Source: a virus. Taken from it: DNA of 64,000 nucleotides. Both the position numbers and the translations under genes were made by a program. The notes under the pieces were generated by a model. That model was not told where the DNA came from. It saw only the letters and a program-made list of their open reading frames with translations, and ran no database searches. The DNA lies in IMG/VR virus record IMGVR_UViG_3300044712_002690, positions 62,001-126,000 of that record. One strand, written 5' to 3'. This document shows positions 50,315 to 60,400 of the stretch, piece after piece; within the stretch, counting starts at the first letter, position 1; each line of letters starts with the position of its first letter.

Positions 50315-51085
50315 TTAATCAACTATTCTTGCCATCATTCCTGATTTAGCTCTAATAAGAAGTTGATCAAATTCATAAACTCCGTTTTCAGAAAAATGTA
50401 CTCCATCAGCAGTCATATTAAATTTAGGGAACATTCCCAAGAAACCTGCAAATTTCTTTTGTAAAGGCAGAAATACAGCATTCATGTCTGATAATACCCA
50501 TTGATATAGTGCTGCTTCAAATGCCATGGCATTTTTATTCACATAGATATCAACTGTAGGTGGAATACCATAAACAATAATTCTAACTTTTGGATTAGGT
50601 ATCATAGCCCTAAGATCTTTTAGAACCTCAACTGATTTTTGAATAGTAATATCAATAGGTTGCATTGCAAGTAAGGGATTACCACCAAGGCAACCAATAA
50701 TGATATTATTTACATAGATTTTATTTTCCATCATAAAAGGAATAATTTCTTTATACATATCCCTCATATGGTTTGCCCAAGAACCAGCAATATTAAAGTT
50801 TCTATCTTTCTTAACAGCTGTATAAGTGTCTTTCGTCCAACCATCCATCAAAGAATCTCCAAAGCTAACTGTATCTCTAGCAGCAGCTTTAGTTGCTAAC
50901 AATTCTTTTTTGTATTGTGCAAGTCTTTCATCATGCAGAATATGTTTAATATTCCAAGCTGATGGATCTTTAGGAAAAGAATTAGGATCCATAGAATTCA
51001 AAACAACAAAAGTTTTCTTTGTTTGATCTTCATACTTTTTCTGTGACAGTGACGTTTTAATTGCTGCCCATAATTTTGATAACAT
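50315..51085 (-). CDS. SGNH/GDSL-type hydrolase
   Basis: 256 residues. VSFGDSLMDGWT is block I with the catalytic Ser. GCLGGNPLL is the block III-like Gly/Asn. DGVHFSENGVYEF near the end is block V with the Asp and His. An esterase or deacetylase that may trim host surface polysaccharide or peptidoglycan acetyl groups. The neighbouring 3D-domain protein and transglycosylase support an envelope role. Confidence 0.82.
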   Translation of the reverse strand: MLSKLWAAIKTSLSQKKYEDQTKKTFVVLNSMDPNSFPKDPSAWNIKHILHDERLAQYKKELLATKAAARDTVSFGDSLMDGWTKDTYTAVKKDRNFNIAGSWANHMRDMYKEIIPFMMENKIYVNNIIIGCLGGNPLLAMQPIDITIQKSVEVLKDLRAMIPNPKVRIIVYGIPPTVDIYVNKNAMAFEAALYQWVLSDMNAVFLPLQKKFAGFLGMFPKFNMTADGVHFSENGVYEFDQLLIRAKSGMMARIVD

Positions 51086-51094
51086 ATTACTCTC

Positions 51095-51364
51095 CTAATT
51101 TTTTGGTGTAAAAACTTGTTCAAAGGAATATTTAATATAATATTCAATTCTTGTGTGATTACATTTAGGGCAATTTGCTGTTGGTTTTTCTACTTGAAAC
51201 ATTTTCTTGCATTTTAGACAAATACAAGAAACTGTTTCAGATTGATTAGTACCAGCATACTTAAAAACTCGATCTTCAATAGTTATATCTTTAGGATTAT
51301 CGTCCGGAAGATGTTTGGCCTTTAACTTTTGGAGCAGTTGTTTTAGCATTTGCTTCACCTTCAT
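51095..51364 (-). CDS. Zinc-ribbon protein, 89 aa
   Basis: A basic helical start (MKVKQMLKQLLQKLKAKHL), then ISCICLKCKKMF-like and ANCPKCNHTRIEYY Cys pairs (C-x2-C twice). Probable zinc ribbon. It overlaps the end of the next upstream gene in another frame. Confidence 0.55.
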   Translation of the reverse strand: MKVKQMLKQLLQKLKAKHLPDDNPKDITIEDRVFKYAGTNQSETVSCICLKCKKMFQVEKPTANCPKCNHTRIEYYIKYSFEQVFTPKN

Positions 51365-51704
51365 TTTGTTTAATTTGACTAAAATCTACATATCTAACAA
51401 TAAAATCTCTATCATTGATTTTTGCAAAAGAAAAATCAGAAATATTCATTCCTTTTATAAACTCATCCATTTCTTTAATAGAGTTAAACTGTTTCTTTTT
51501 TATTTCGTACGTACCAAATTGTCCTATCTGTTGTCCAAGTAAATTTAAAACGAAACTTCCAGAAGTAGAATAACTACTTGAAGAAGACATAGATGTAGTT
51601 ACATTTGTTATTTTAATTCCACCACTAATTAAAAGATAAACATTACCGCCAATAGAGAGAATAAGAAAAATAAGAACTATTTTATCCTTTATCCAGTCAA
51701 TCAT
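51297..51704 (-). CDS. Membrane-anchored Ser-rich protein, 135 aa
   Basis: An amino-terminal helix (IVLIFLILSIGGNVYLLISG) then a Ser/Thr run (TTSMSSSSSYSTSGS), a soluble part with an RDFIVRYVDF strand, and a charged tail. Probably an envelope-facing protein. No family. Confidence 0.5.
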   Translation of the reverse strand: MIDWIKDKIVLIFLILSIGGNVYLLISGGIKITNVTTSMSSSSSYSTSGSFVLNLLGQQIGQFGTYEIKKKQFNSIKEMDEFIKGMNISDFSFAKINDRDFIVRYVDFSQIKQNEGEANAKTTAPKVKGQTSSGR

Positions 51705-52146
51705 TCTTTACCTCCTTATGTACATAAATAGTTTGATTTAATTTAATTCCAAAATGATTTGCTTGTTCGTGCGTCATTAGTAAAATATCAATTTTTTTAC
51801 CTTTAATCAAATATCCAACATCTACACAAAGATATTTTACTCCATCATATTCAATAATAGAGTCTAAAGGAATAATAGTAGGATCAACAGCACAAATATT
51901 AAATCCTTTAGTTATGTAATATTCCATTGAGGGCCCTTTTGCTGTTAAACCAGCCCATTGTTCATTACAACAAGCAGAAGGGCAATATGCAGTTACAGTA
52001 ACACCTGTAATTTTTTGGCTACTAGTATAAGAAGCTGAAGCAGAAGCTTCCTTTTTTCTATCAAGTAATGTAAAGAGAATAATTAATGCAACTAGTGTAT
52101 AGAAAATAACTAAAAAAATGAGTTCCTTCTTTTTAATATAGTTCAT
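51697..52146 (-). CDS. 3D-domain protein (RlpA/MltA-like barrel)
   Basis: 149 residues. A membrane anchor (LIFLVIFYTLVALIILFTLL) precedes TGVTVTAYCPSACCNEQW, GPSMEYYITKGFNICAVDPT and VKYLCVDVG with KIDILL. The Asp triad of 3D domains is visible in V-D-P, V-D-V and K-I-D. Usually part of peptidoglycan-cleaving enzymes. Next to the transglycosylase. Confidence 0.75.
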   Translation of the reverse strand: MNYIKKKELIFLVIFYTLVALIILFTLLDRKKEASASASYTSSQKITGVTVTAYCPSACCNEQWAGLTAKGPSMEYYITKGFNICAVDPTIIPLDSIIEYDGVKYLCVDVGYLIKGKKIDILLMTHEQANHFGIKLNQTIYVHKEVKND

Positions 52147-52658
52147 TAGTATATTTTATAATACCTCTCTTTATTTTTTTGTGCAGCATCACTATGATAA
52201 GTGATAGCATTAACATAACCCCAGTTTCTATAATTACTTTTTTTAGATGCAGGACCAGCATTATAAAATCGTAGGGCTTCTTTTTTGTCTCCTTTAGCTA
52301 AACGGAGGCAATAAGCGTAATAAGGAACACCAACTCTAAAATTTACATCTGCAAAACGTAAATCTTCTTTAGGGCCAGGATAATTAAAAGGCATAATTTG
52401 ACCGAGACCTAAAGCACCAGAAACAGAAACTTGAAGAGGTACTTCTATCCATCTGGATTCTGCTTTTACAAGTGCAGCATAGTCATCTAGAGAAACATTA
52501 CTAATTTTACATTGGTATTGTAGGCAAGCATAAGCATGAAAACTCATATTTGGATAATGAGATTTCAATCGTAAATAATCAATCCATCCATCATCTGTTA
52601 TGGGTGGTTGTAGAAGCAATAAATTGAAAATTATTATAGTTAGGATAGTAATTTTCAT
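52146..52658 (-). CDS. Lytic transglycosylase (SLT-like)
   Basis: 170 residues with an amino-terminal signal or anchor (ILTIIIFNLLLLQPPI). YAALVKAESRW holds the catalytic Glu (about 66); GALGLGQIMPFNY is the SLT G-L-x-Q-x-M-P motif; RFYNAGP matches the Y-N-x-G motif. It cleaves peptidoglycan, in lysis or at DNA entry. Confidence 0.88.
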   Translation of the reverse strand: MKITILTIIIFNLLLLQPPITDDGWIDYLRLKSHYPNMSFHAYACLQYQCKISNVSLDDYAALVKAESRWIEVPLQVSVSGALGLGQIMPFNYPGPKEDLRFADVNFRVGVPYYAYCLRLAKGDKKEALRFYNAGPASKKSNYRNWGYVNAITYHSDAAQKNKERYYKIY

Positions 52659-53269
52659 ATATTAAAGAACCTTCTCCTTTCAAGAATCCATAAACAGCGT
52701 TGTGTATCTAAATCATAAAGATGATTTTCAATCTTTATGTATTGTTTTGAAAATTCTAATTGATTATTTGTAATAGTATTATCTACAAAAGGAAGTATTG
52801 TTAGAATACCACCATCACTTAGCTTGAATTTAAGTTTATTGTAAAAGCTACCCCAATATACAAAATGGTCTTTTTTAGGATCAAATTCCAAACTATTTAA
52901 TTCAATAAAATTATCAACTCTGTGTTTTTTAATCCATTTATACATATTAACTACATCTGTTTTTCCTTTTGGGAAAAAAGATTCTGGCCATTCAATGTCT
53001 TCTATAGCATCATAATGTTTTTCATAGAATTTAATGAAAACTTTAAATACTACTTCTGTTAATCTAGAATTATAGTTAGATAAGATATAGTAGAATAAAA
53101 ATATACTGAGAGATACAGAATTACAGAAATGTCTTAATCCCTTCTTTACTTTTCCAATTTGTTGTCTAACAAAAGATTTACTTTCTGTATAAAAAACTAT
53201 TCCTAATGCAAATAAACCGAAACAAATAATAAGTAATACTATAACACGAGCAATGTTAGTACTTTCCAT
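52655..53269 (-). CDS. Membrane-anchored protein, 204 aa
   Basis: One helix at residues about 8-27 (VIVLLIICFGLFALGIVFY), then a basic stretch and a soluble alpha-beta domain. No family recognised. Its promoter-like TTGATAT element lies just upstream. Confidence 0.55.
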   Translation of the reverse strand: MESTNIARVIVLLIICFGLFALGIVFYTESKSFVRQQIGKVKKGLRHFCNSVSLSIFLFYYILSNYNSRLTEVVFKVFIKFYEKHYDAIEDIEWPESFFPKGKTDVVNMYKWIKKHRVDNFIELNSLEFDPKKDHFVYWGSFYNKLKFKLSDGGILTILPFVDNTITNNQLEFSKQYIKIENHLYDLDTQRCLWILERRRFFNI

Positions 53270-53280
53270 GTTGTTCTCTC

Positions 53281-53308
53281 TATATTAATTTAATATTAAT
53301 ATATCAAG
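53281..53308 (-). promoter_or_regulatory. TTGATAT element upstream of the envelope block
   Basis: Read leftward: CTTGATAT then ATTAATATTAAATTAATATAG, in the 56-base gap between the fibre and envelope genes. Same form as the elements at 20482 and 27485. Confidence 0.5.
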
Positions 53309-53325
53309 AACAATTTCTTTTCTAA

Positions 53326-53823
53326 TTACCAATTAATACTATTTACTTCCGCTTCTGTTGTAGCAGCATCAATTTGAGCTTCAAGTGTCCATCTTTTTTG
53401 ATAAAGAAGAACACCATGTACTTGCATTTCGGTAATTAATTGTCTTAGCTCAGGTATAGTAACACCTGGTTTAGTTTCTGTATATCCTTTGTAGTCAGTA
53501 GATGTTAAACCTTGTAATTCCATGACAGCAATAAGACTATCAACATTCTGTAAGTCGTTTTTAATATCTGATCTTCTAAAATCTACTTCTATTCCTAAAG
53601 ATGTAGACATAAAATGACCAGCTCTAAATTCATTTTCAAATGAAACTAAGATTTCTTTTTTCTTATTTTCTTTGAAAGGGTTTAAATTAAGTACCCAATC
53701 AGTATAATCTTCATTAGGTATATGAAATTGTGACGGTCTTTGCTTTTTCATTTCTATATCAAGGTAATAACGTAGATCACCTTCATAATATTCGCCATCT
53801 TGTCTACTTATATAGAATCCCAT
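53326..53823 (-). CDS. Phage tail-associated protein, 165 aa
   Basis: MGFYISRQDGEYYEGDLRYY start, with a helical end (TLEAQIDAATTEAEVNSINW). Size and position directly after the fibre genes resemble tail-fibre chaperone or assembly proteins, but no specific motif was recognised. Confidence 0.55.
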   Translation of the reverse strand: MGFYISRQDGEYYEGDLRYYLDIEMKKQRPSQFHIPNEDYTDWVLNLNPFKENKKKEILVSFENEFRAGHFMSTSLGIEVDFRRSDIKNDLQNVDSLIAVMELQGLTSTDYKGYTETKPGVTIPELRQLITEMQVHGVLLYQKRWTLEAQIDAATTEAEVNSINW

Positions 53824-56043
53824 TTAGAAACCTCTTTTTGCTATCATGAATATTTTCCATTTAGATGCTGTAGCGGCAGCAGCGTTTCCAGTAGGGTCAA
53901 GAATATATGGAGTATTTGCTGCTGACCTATATTGAGCTGTTATTTTAGTTATTTTTACTGGACCTGTTGCAAATACACCTGCTGCACCAACAACTATAAA
54001 TTTAGCTATATCACCAGGTACATGTCCTAATTCTGCTGAAATATTCCTGCCATATACTTCTACGTCAGTTATTAAAGAAGTACCCATGTTATGGCTAAAA
54101 GATTGGGTTACGTTTGCCGCTGGCATAATTACATCTGCTGATTTATAAGTTCCATTATAAGCATAAGTTCTTACATCTGAAACTGCTGCTGCTAAGTTTG
54201 TAGAATTATAGTAATTTACAGTTGTATTTGCTGCATTAAGTGCTGTCGTTGCTCCTACAAAGTTTCCATCAGATTTCATAACAGTAATATAACCTAACAG
54301 GATATGTGAAGCTGTGGGGGCTGGCTTAGCATTTATAGCGTCAGTTTCAGTTGTATATCCAGCAGCATTTCCTGCAGCATCCTTACTATGTATAGTTCCA
54401 TCAACGCCTATTTCCCAACCGAATAATCCCCATTTATTTTGAGGTACAGTAGTCGCTGTTAAAGCTTGCCCTGTTACAGCAGCCTTATAATATCCTAAAG
54501 AAGCTATCTGATAATAGAAAGCATCTGTCTGAACCTGTGTAGTAGTTCCACTTATTCTTAGATTAGGGCTGGAAATATTTCCATCACTTGTGCTTCTTCC
54601 ACTTTCACACTGACCAATATAAACTGTTTGATCTTCAGACCACGAAGCAGGATTTCCATAATACATTTTATAATCATTTGTATTAAGCCAATGCACCGAG
54701 GGTGTAGTTAATGTAGTAGGAGCAACAAAATCAGCTGTCCACAATGCATATGGTAGAAATTCATAGTTATCAATATACCCTGTCATTGGATAACCAAAAT
54801 CGGCATAATAACCAAGCTGGATATATTGTGTCATATACAATGTTGCACTACTACTAATAACTGCATCAATAGTACCATCAACAAATACTCTATAACAAGT
54901 ACCATCAAACACTAAAGCTAAGTGATACCATTGATTTTGAGTCCAAGAAGTTTTAGTTCCAGTTACTCCGTTAGCAATAGTCCAACTACCAGTTGCACTT
55001 GTTAAATGAATAATTAATCTAGTTCCATTGTGATAAATAAGTGTACCAAATTGAAGATCATTTGATAGAATTGTTTGATTACCACTAATAGCATCTAGTC
55101 TAAACCAGCAATGTTGTGTCCATTTCGTTGATGGGATAGGTTGATTAAATCTCACATATCCATTAGTTCCTTTCAATCTAAGCGATGACGATCCTGATTT
55201 ATATTGAGTAGTAGATATTTCAGCGTTAGCTGCTGAAAAAGTAGCTACATTATTCATTAAATCAGTATATGAAGTTGCTGTATTTAATCCTTCAAAAGTA
55301 GCACAAATAGAACCAATCTGTGAACCTATGAAAGTAGTATCTGCATGATATGGGTAACTAGAGCGACCGGCTGAAAAATTTCCTGCTGATACTCTCTGAA
55401 AAAATAAGTAGTGTGTTGTGAAAGAAGAATATAAATTAATAGTTTGGTCCGTTGAAACTGATTCAATATAATCAACAGCACCTCCATTATTATAACCACC
55501 AGCAAAACCAATAACTGCAGCGGTCGGGGTGTTATCCATATCAACAGCAAGACCACTACCAGCAGCAAGGGCTGAAGGTAATCCAGAAGTATCAACTTTT
55601 CCAATAAAAACAGTATTTCTTACAGTTGTATTAATTGGTTTTATTGTAGAGTACAATACTTTCTTTTTAGAATAGGTGTCTGCACTATCTTCAATAACAA
55701 ATACATCTGCATCAACTAAAGAAGTTTTTTCTGTTAATGTAGAAATTTCTCCAGAAGACGTTAAATGTATAGCATTTAGGTCTGATGCTGAAACAACAGC
55801 CCACGTTCCATCACCTCTTAAATACATTGATGTGTCATTAGGAGCTTTAGGTGTATAACCATGTTTAGTTATTGAAACATCGTTAGTTGTGTTATTTGTA
55901 AAAGAAATTTCTGTTTCAGCAATACTATTTCCACCACTTAATACACCACTTCCATTATTTTTAACAATACCAGTAGAAGTAAATGTAGTAATGATTAATC
56001 CAGTAGCTGTAGCATTACCTATTGATGGGTTATCAATAATCAT
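53824..56043 (-). CDS. Tail-fibre protein with LamG-like domain
   Basis: 739 residues. A central LamG/concanavalin-like jelly roll: CATFEGLNTATSYTDLMNNV, FKSGSSSLRLKGTNG-type sequence, KWTQHCWFRLD and WYHLALVFDGTCYRVFVDGT. Around it are phage-fibre repeats (NGDGTW-like, SVYSKKK) and a shared carboxy module (WGLFGWEIGVDGTIHSKDAAG). Much of it is paralogous to the gene at 61104. Likely binds host surface sugars. Confidence 0.8.
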   Translation of the reverse strand: MIIDNPSIGNATATGLIITTFTSTGIVKNNGSGVLSGGNSIAETEISFTNNTTNDVSITKHGYTPKAPNDTSMYLRGDGTWAVVSASDLNAIHLTSSGEISTLTEKTSLVDADVFVIEDSADTYSKKKVLYSTIKPINTTVRNTVFIGKVDTSGLPSALAAGSGLAVDMDNTPTAAVIGFAGGYNNGGAVDYIESVSTDQTINLYSSFTTHYLFFQRVSAGNFSAGRSSYPYHADTTFIGSQIGSICATFEGLNTATSYTDLMNNVATFSAANAEISTTQYKSGSSSLRLKGTNGYVRFNQPIPSTKWTQHCWFRLDAISGNQTILSNDLQFGTLIYHNGTRLIIHLTSATGSWTIANGVTGTKTSWTQNQWYHLALVFDGTCYRVFVDGTIDAVISSSATLYMTQYIQLGYYADFGYPMTGYIDNYEFLPYALWTADFVAPTTLTTPSVHWLNTNDYKMYYGNPASWSEDQTVYIGQCESGRSTSDGNISSPNLRISGTTTQVQTDAFYYQIASLGYYKAAVTGQALTATTVPQNKWGLFGWEIGVDGTIHSKDAAGNAAGYTTETDAINAKPAPTASHILLGYITVMKSDGNFVGATTALNAANTTVNYYNSTNLAAAVSDVRTYAYNGTYKSADVIMPAANVTQSFSHNMGTSLITDVEVYGRNISAELGHVPGDIAKFIVVGAAGVFATGPVKITKITAQYRSAANTPYILDPTGNAAAATASKWKIFMIAKRGF

Positions 56044-56048
56044 ATTTA

Positions 56049-57437
56049 TTACTCATATATCAATGTAACATTTATATTATTAGAACAAGTATAACATAAA
56101 CCTGTATAGAACGGTAAATCTTGAAAATCAATACTAGCTACACCTGCTCCTGTTGCAATACCTAAAGATTGGTAAAGGATAGTCCCACCTGTTGTAGTAC
56201 CATCGTATATAGTTAATACAGCAGAATTGTTTCCTGAATGCACAACAGCACCATGTAAATTCCCAGCACCATATTTGCAAATTACAGCTGCAGTTTGAGT
56301 ACCAGAAGTAAATTTAGATGTAGGTTGTGAAATAAGCGGACCTAATCTCCTAATTGAAGCAACACGACAAGTTAAAGTATTGTTACTTGTAATACCACCT
56401 GAGTTAACATTATCCATATAAACATAATGACTCATAGTAGCAGACCATGTAGCAGATGAGGCGCTAACTGTATGTAAAATTTGGTCACTTACTATAAACC
56501 AAACTTTTGAATTAGTCCAATAAATTTCATATGTATGAACTGTTATACCAGGGTCATATGTTAAACCTAACTTTCCATTAAATGATCCTGAACTAATTCT
56601 TGCTTCTGAAGTTCCCTTATTTGTTACAATACTAAAAGTTGATCCATCTAATTCAAAATATGCTCCATCAGTAATAGCAGGCATTGTAGCTCCCCACGCT
56701 ATCCCCCACCTTCTTTTGTTATTTGTAACTCCTGTTGATAATTGAACTACTACTCTAAAAACCATACCAGAAGCAGAAACATATCTTCCTCTTCTTATCG
56801 ATGTTAATACTGTAGCACCATTTGGAGAAGTAGTATTAGTAGCTAAAACAACTTGAGCATTAGCTTGTGTTGTTGTGCCACCAGCAGTATTTGTTACAGC
56901 CCAAAAGTTAGGGTCTACTGTAGTACCGTCAAATGAGGCTCCTACTAATCTAACGGGTTCAACTACTCTCATCTCCCCTATAGGAGTATTTTCAACTCCA
57001 AATCCATATAAATCTTGTATGCTTTTTATACCAACTTTGAAATTACTTTGTGCATCTAGTGTTCTAGGTACAGCTTCAACAATAGGGCATAAAATTGATG
57101 TTATTCTAAAAACTGTTGTAGCTGCAGAAGCATTATTATTTACAACTCGAACTCTAAAATAAGAATTAGTCGCTTGAACTGTAATTCCAAAAGAAGAACT
57201 AGCATAATAAGTATATGAATCCGATATATCCCAATGAGGCCCAGTTGGTGTTGTGTCAGGTGATTGATCTACATATACAGTACAGTTTTGATCAGCATAT
57301 AAGTTTACTTGTATTCCAGCTATTCCCAATGTACTATCTACAGTACCTGTATATGTACCACCAGCAGCCAAAATACCTGTTGAGGTATTAAGTGTCGAAA
57401 CAACTATATTTTGTTGGAATTTACTAAAGTAACTCAT
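56049..57437 (-). CDS. Tail-fibre or baseplate protein, 462 aa
   Basis: Ser/Thr/Val-rich beta protein behind AAGGAT. TVDSTLGIAGIQVNLYADQN and ITVQATNSYFRVRVVNNNAS suggest jelly-roll strands. WAVTNTAGGTTTQANAQVVL resembles a carbohydrate-binding beta sandwich. Lies between two clear fibre genes, so a virion surface part. Confidence 0.7.
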   Translation of the reverse strand: MSYFSKFQQNIVVSTLNTSTGILAAGGTYTGTVDSTLGIAGIQVNLYADQNCTVYVDQSPDTTPTGPHWDISDSYTYYASSSFGITVQATNSYFRVRVVNNNASAATTVFRITSILCPIVEAVPRTLDAQSNFKVGIKSIQDLYGFGVENTPIGEMRVVEPVRLVGASFDGTTVDPNFWAVTNTAGGTTTQANAQVVLATNTTSPNGATVLTSIRRGRYVSASGMVFRVVVQLSTGVTNNKRRWGIAWGATMPAITDGAYFELDGSTFSIVTNKGTSEARISSGSFNGKLGLTYDPGITVHTYEIYWTNSKVWFIVSDQILHTVSASSATWSATMSHYVYMDNVNSGGITSNNTLTCRVASIRRLGPLISQPTSKFTSGTQTAAVICKYGAGNLHGAVVHSGNNSAVLTIYDGTTTGGTILYQSLGIATGAGVASIDFQDLPFYTGLCYTCSNNINVTLIYE

Positions 57438-57449
57438 TTAATTTAATCC

Positions 57450-60400
57450 TTAATATATTCTATATTTAGATCCAGTTGAATATATATTCATTGCACTATT
57501 AGAAGGAATTGTTTGTGAAGTTTCGTCTTCAATTGTTTCAGCACCAGTGCAAATAACATATATATCTCCAGGTGAATTATTGTCAATTATAAATTCTCTT
57601 CCTGTGTTTCCAATAGCTGTAGGAAGTGTTAGAGTTTTTCCTGCAGCTGTAACTAATAAAATCCTATCAGTTATATTAATATTATAATCTGTAGATATAG
57701 TTTTAAGTGCTTGAGGTTGTGGGGAACCTAATGATGCTATAATAGATCCAGATTGAGAAGCACTAAATGTTACTGTAAAAGCATTAACTGTACTATGCGT
57801 TATGGTATATGGAATAAATACTACACCAGTAGAAGTAATAACTTGTACTATTGGATATGATCCAAAATTATGAGTTACTGTTACAGATGTTTGAGTTGTA
57901 AATGTAGTTAATGAATAATCATTTTCGGATGCCCCAGTTGGAGTAGCCCAGTTTCCTGTTCCATCTAAAAATTGACTTGAATTAGCTGACAATCTGGGTA
58001 AAAACCCATGACCTGTACTTGTAGCATTCCATGTTGTAACATCATTTAAAAATAAATGAGTTTCTTGAATAGGAATAATATCACTATAATGATACCCATC
58101 CCAATAATCAGCATTTAATAAAGTAACTACAGTGTTTGATGCTACAGTAAAAGGAGAAGTTCCAGGAGATACGTCACTTCTAAATGTTTCAGCTCTTATT
58201 TGGAAGGAGCCTGCGTCCCAATTAGCTGATAAAGGTCTTGTTCCATTAGCTAATAAATATTGTGTATGATCATCACTAGTTAATCCAGTTAATAAACTAT
58301 GATTAGTTACTATTGCGGTATCTCTTGGGTGCACATGATCAGCTCTAGCAATTGTATCTAATGAACCTGTGCTAGATACACCGTTCATTTTTATATTACC
58401 AGAAGATGTTTCAAAATTTTGATTAAATGCAGTATTTTGAGATATACCCGTTATTGTAGTTGTTCCAGTAAATTGTGCAAATTGTCCAGTTGATCCAGTA
58501 CCTGTAATAGGATTTGTTAAAGCTTCTTGTTTATTATTAAATGTTATATAACCAGCAGAAGTTAAATAACCGGCTTGTGTTGTAGAAGCAGGTTGAGTAG
58601 CTATTGTATATCCGGCTGATGTTAAATGATAATATTCATCAGTAGTTCCACCTTGTAGACCAGATAAACCATTGTGTATATAAGTAGAAGATAAAGATAT
58701 TGACTCTGTTATACTATCAATTTGTGTAGCTGTAGAATCACCTTTTTTAACTATAATTCTTCCAATTAAAATACCAAAGGATGCAGTTAATGAAGGGAGT
58801 TGTGCTGGTGGTTTGCTATTAATAGCTTCAGCTAATACATAGTTTCCTTGTCCTAATACAATAACAGGTCTGTTATTTTGTTGTGATACACCTCTATAAA
58901 CCCAGTTAACTGCATATCTATTTGGATTAAGAGCGACTCTATTTAATCCATTATCATAGTAAGTATTATCATACTGAGTAGTAGTTGTTCTTGTCCATAC
59001 TCCTCCAACATGATACCAAAGAGCAATCTCTTGTCCAGGTGTAGAAGAATTTATAGGAACTAATGATGTGTAGCAAGCTCCGTACCAAACATTACCACTT
59101 GTAATAGTAACATATCTTGTTGCAGCTTCGCCTAATTTTAAACCACCTTGTTCTGGACTAAATCTTTCTGTTTTAACTAAACGATGACAAAGTTTATTTG
59201 CTAAACCATTTGCCATTTCATCCCAATCAAGATATAAAATAACTCCTGAAAGATTATAAACAGTAGCAATAGGAATAATATCACTTTGGTTAATCGGGGC
59301 TACTGTATCAATCAATTCAATAATTGGATTTCCACTATTGTAATTAGCTACAACATAATGGGATATTCCATCATCTGGAACTATAAAAGTATTTCCAGAA
59401 ATAGTATATCTATTTAATGTTGCAGTTAAATAGTCACTAGTAGAATATATTAAATAGTCACCTTGACTAACAATGATAATACCAGTGCTAGTAGATATTG
59501 TTGGTTTAATTAAACCACCCGCATTATCGTAATAAATTGATTCAGGTAACTCATCTATATGGTCAAATTCAGGATGTACTACACCGCTACTGGATAATTT
59601 TTCAACACAAACTCTACCAATGTATACACAATGATCTCTAAGAAGAATCGGTGTTGTAGGGGGTAATTCATTAAAAGACTCATCTTCATTGTAAAACTGT
59701 GTTCTGCCAAGAGTATAAAAAACTTGTTTAACATCTCCTATACTTCTATAAAAAAATCTATTTGCATATCTATGTTCAGTTAATTCAATAGTACCAGTAG
59801 ATCCTTGATAATTTGTATTACCATAAACAAGTCTATCTTCATAAACCCAACCAGTACTAGTATAAGTAACTCGAGTTAGTTGATCAGTGCTAGAATTAAA
59901 ATCTTGAACAACAATTGATGTAGCTCCTACATATACAAGACCACCAGAAACAAGAACAGTTCTTGGTGAAGGAGTCGATGTTACAGATAAAATTAATCCA
60001 CCATCAATAGATCTTCTGTAGGGTTCTGTATTATATAAAGATCTATTTGTTTTTGAAACAAGACCTAATCCAAATTCTCCTTGATCAACAGAATGTATAG
60101 TATTACCTTGTCTCCAACAGACAAATATTGTAAAAATATTACTGCCATTAATTAGGGTCTTATCATTTTCTAATCTTATGATAGGAATACCTGAGTTATA
60201 ATCAACGACTATATACTGCTCTATTCCATCAGTAAGAGTGAATGTACCACTTGCAATTGTATATTTGTGCAGTAATCCTGAAAAATCTGTAGTTGAATAT
60301 ACATAAGCATCGAATGAATTTACTGTAGCAGTCCCATCTCCATTATCTGTTAATATAGTCGAAGTAACTGGTCCCGCATTTCTATGAGAATAAGCTACTA

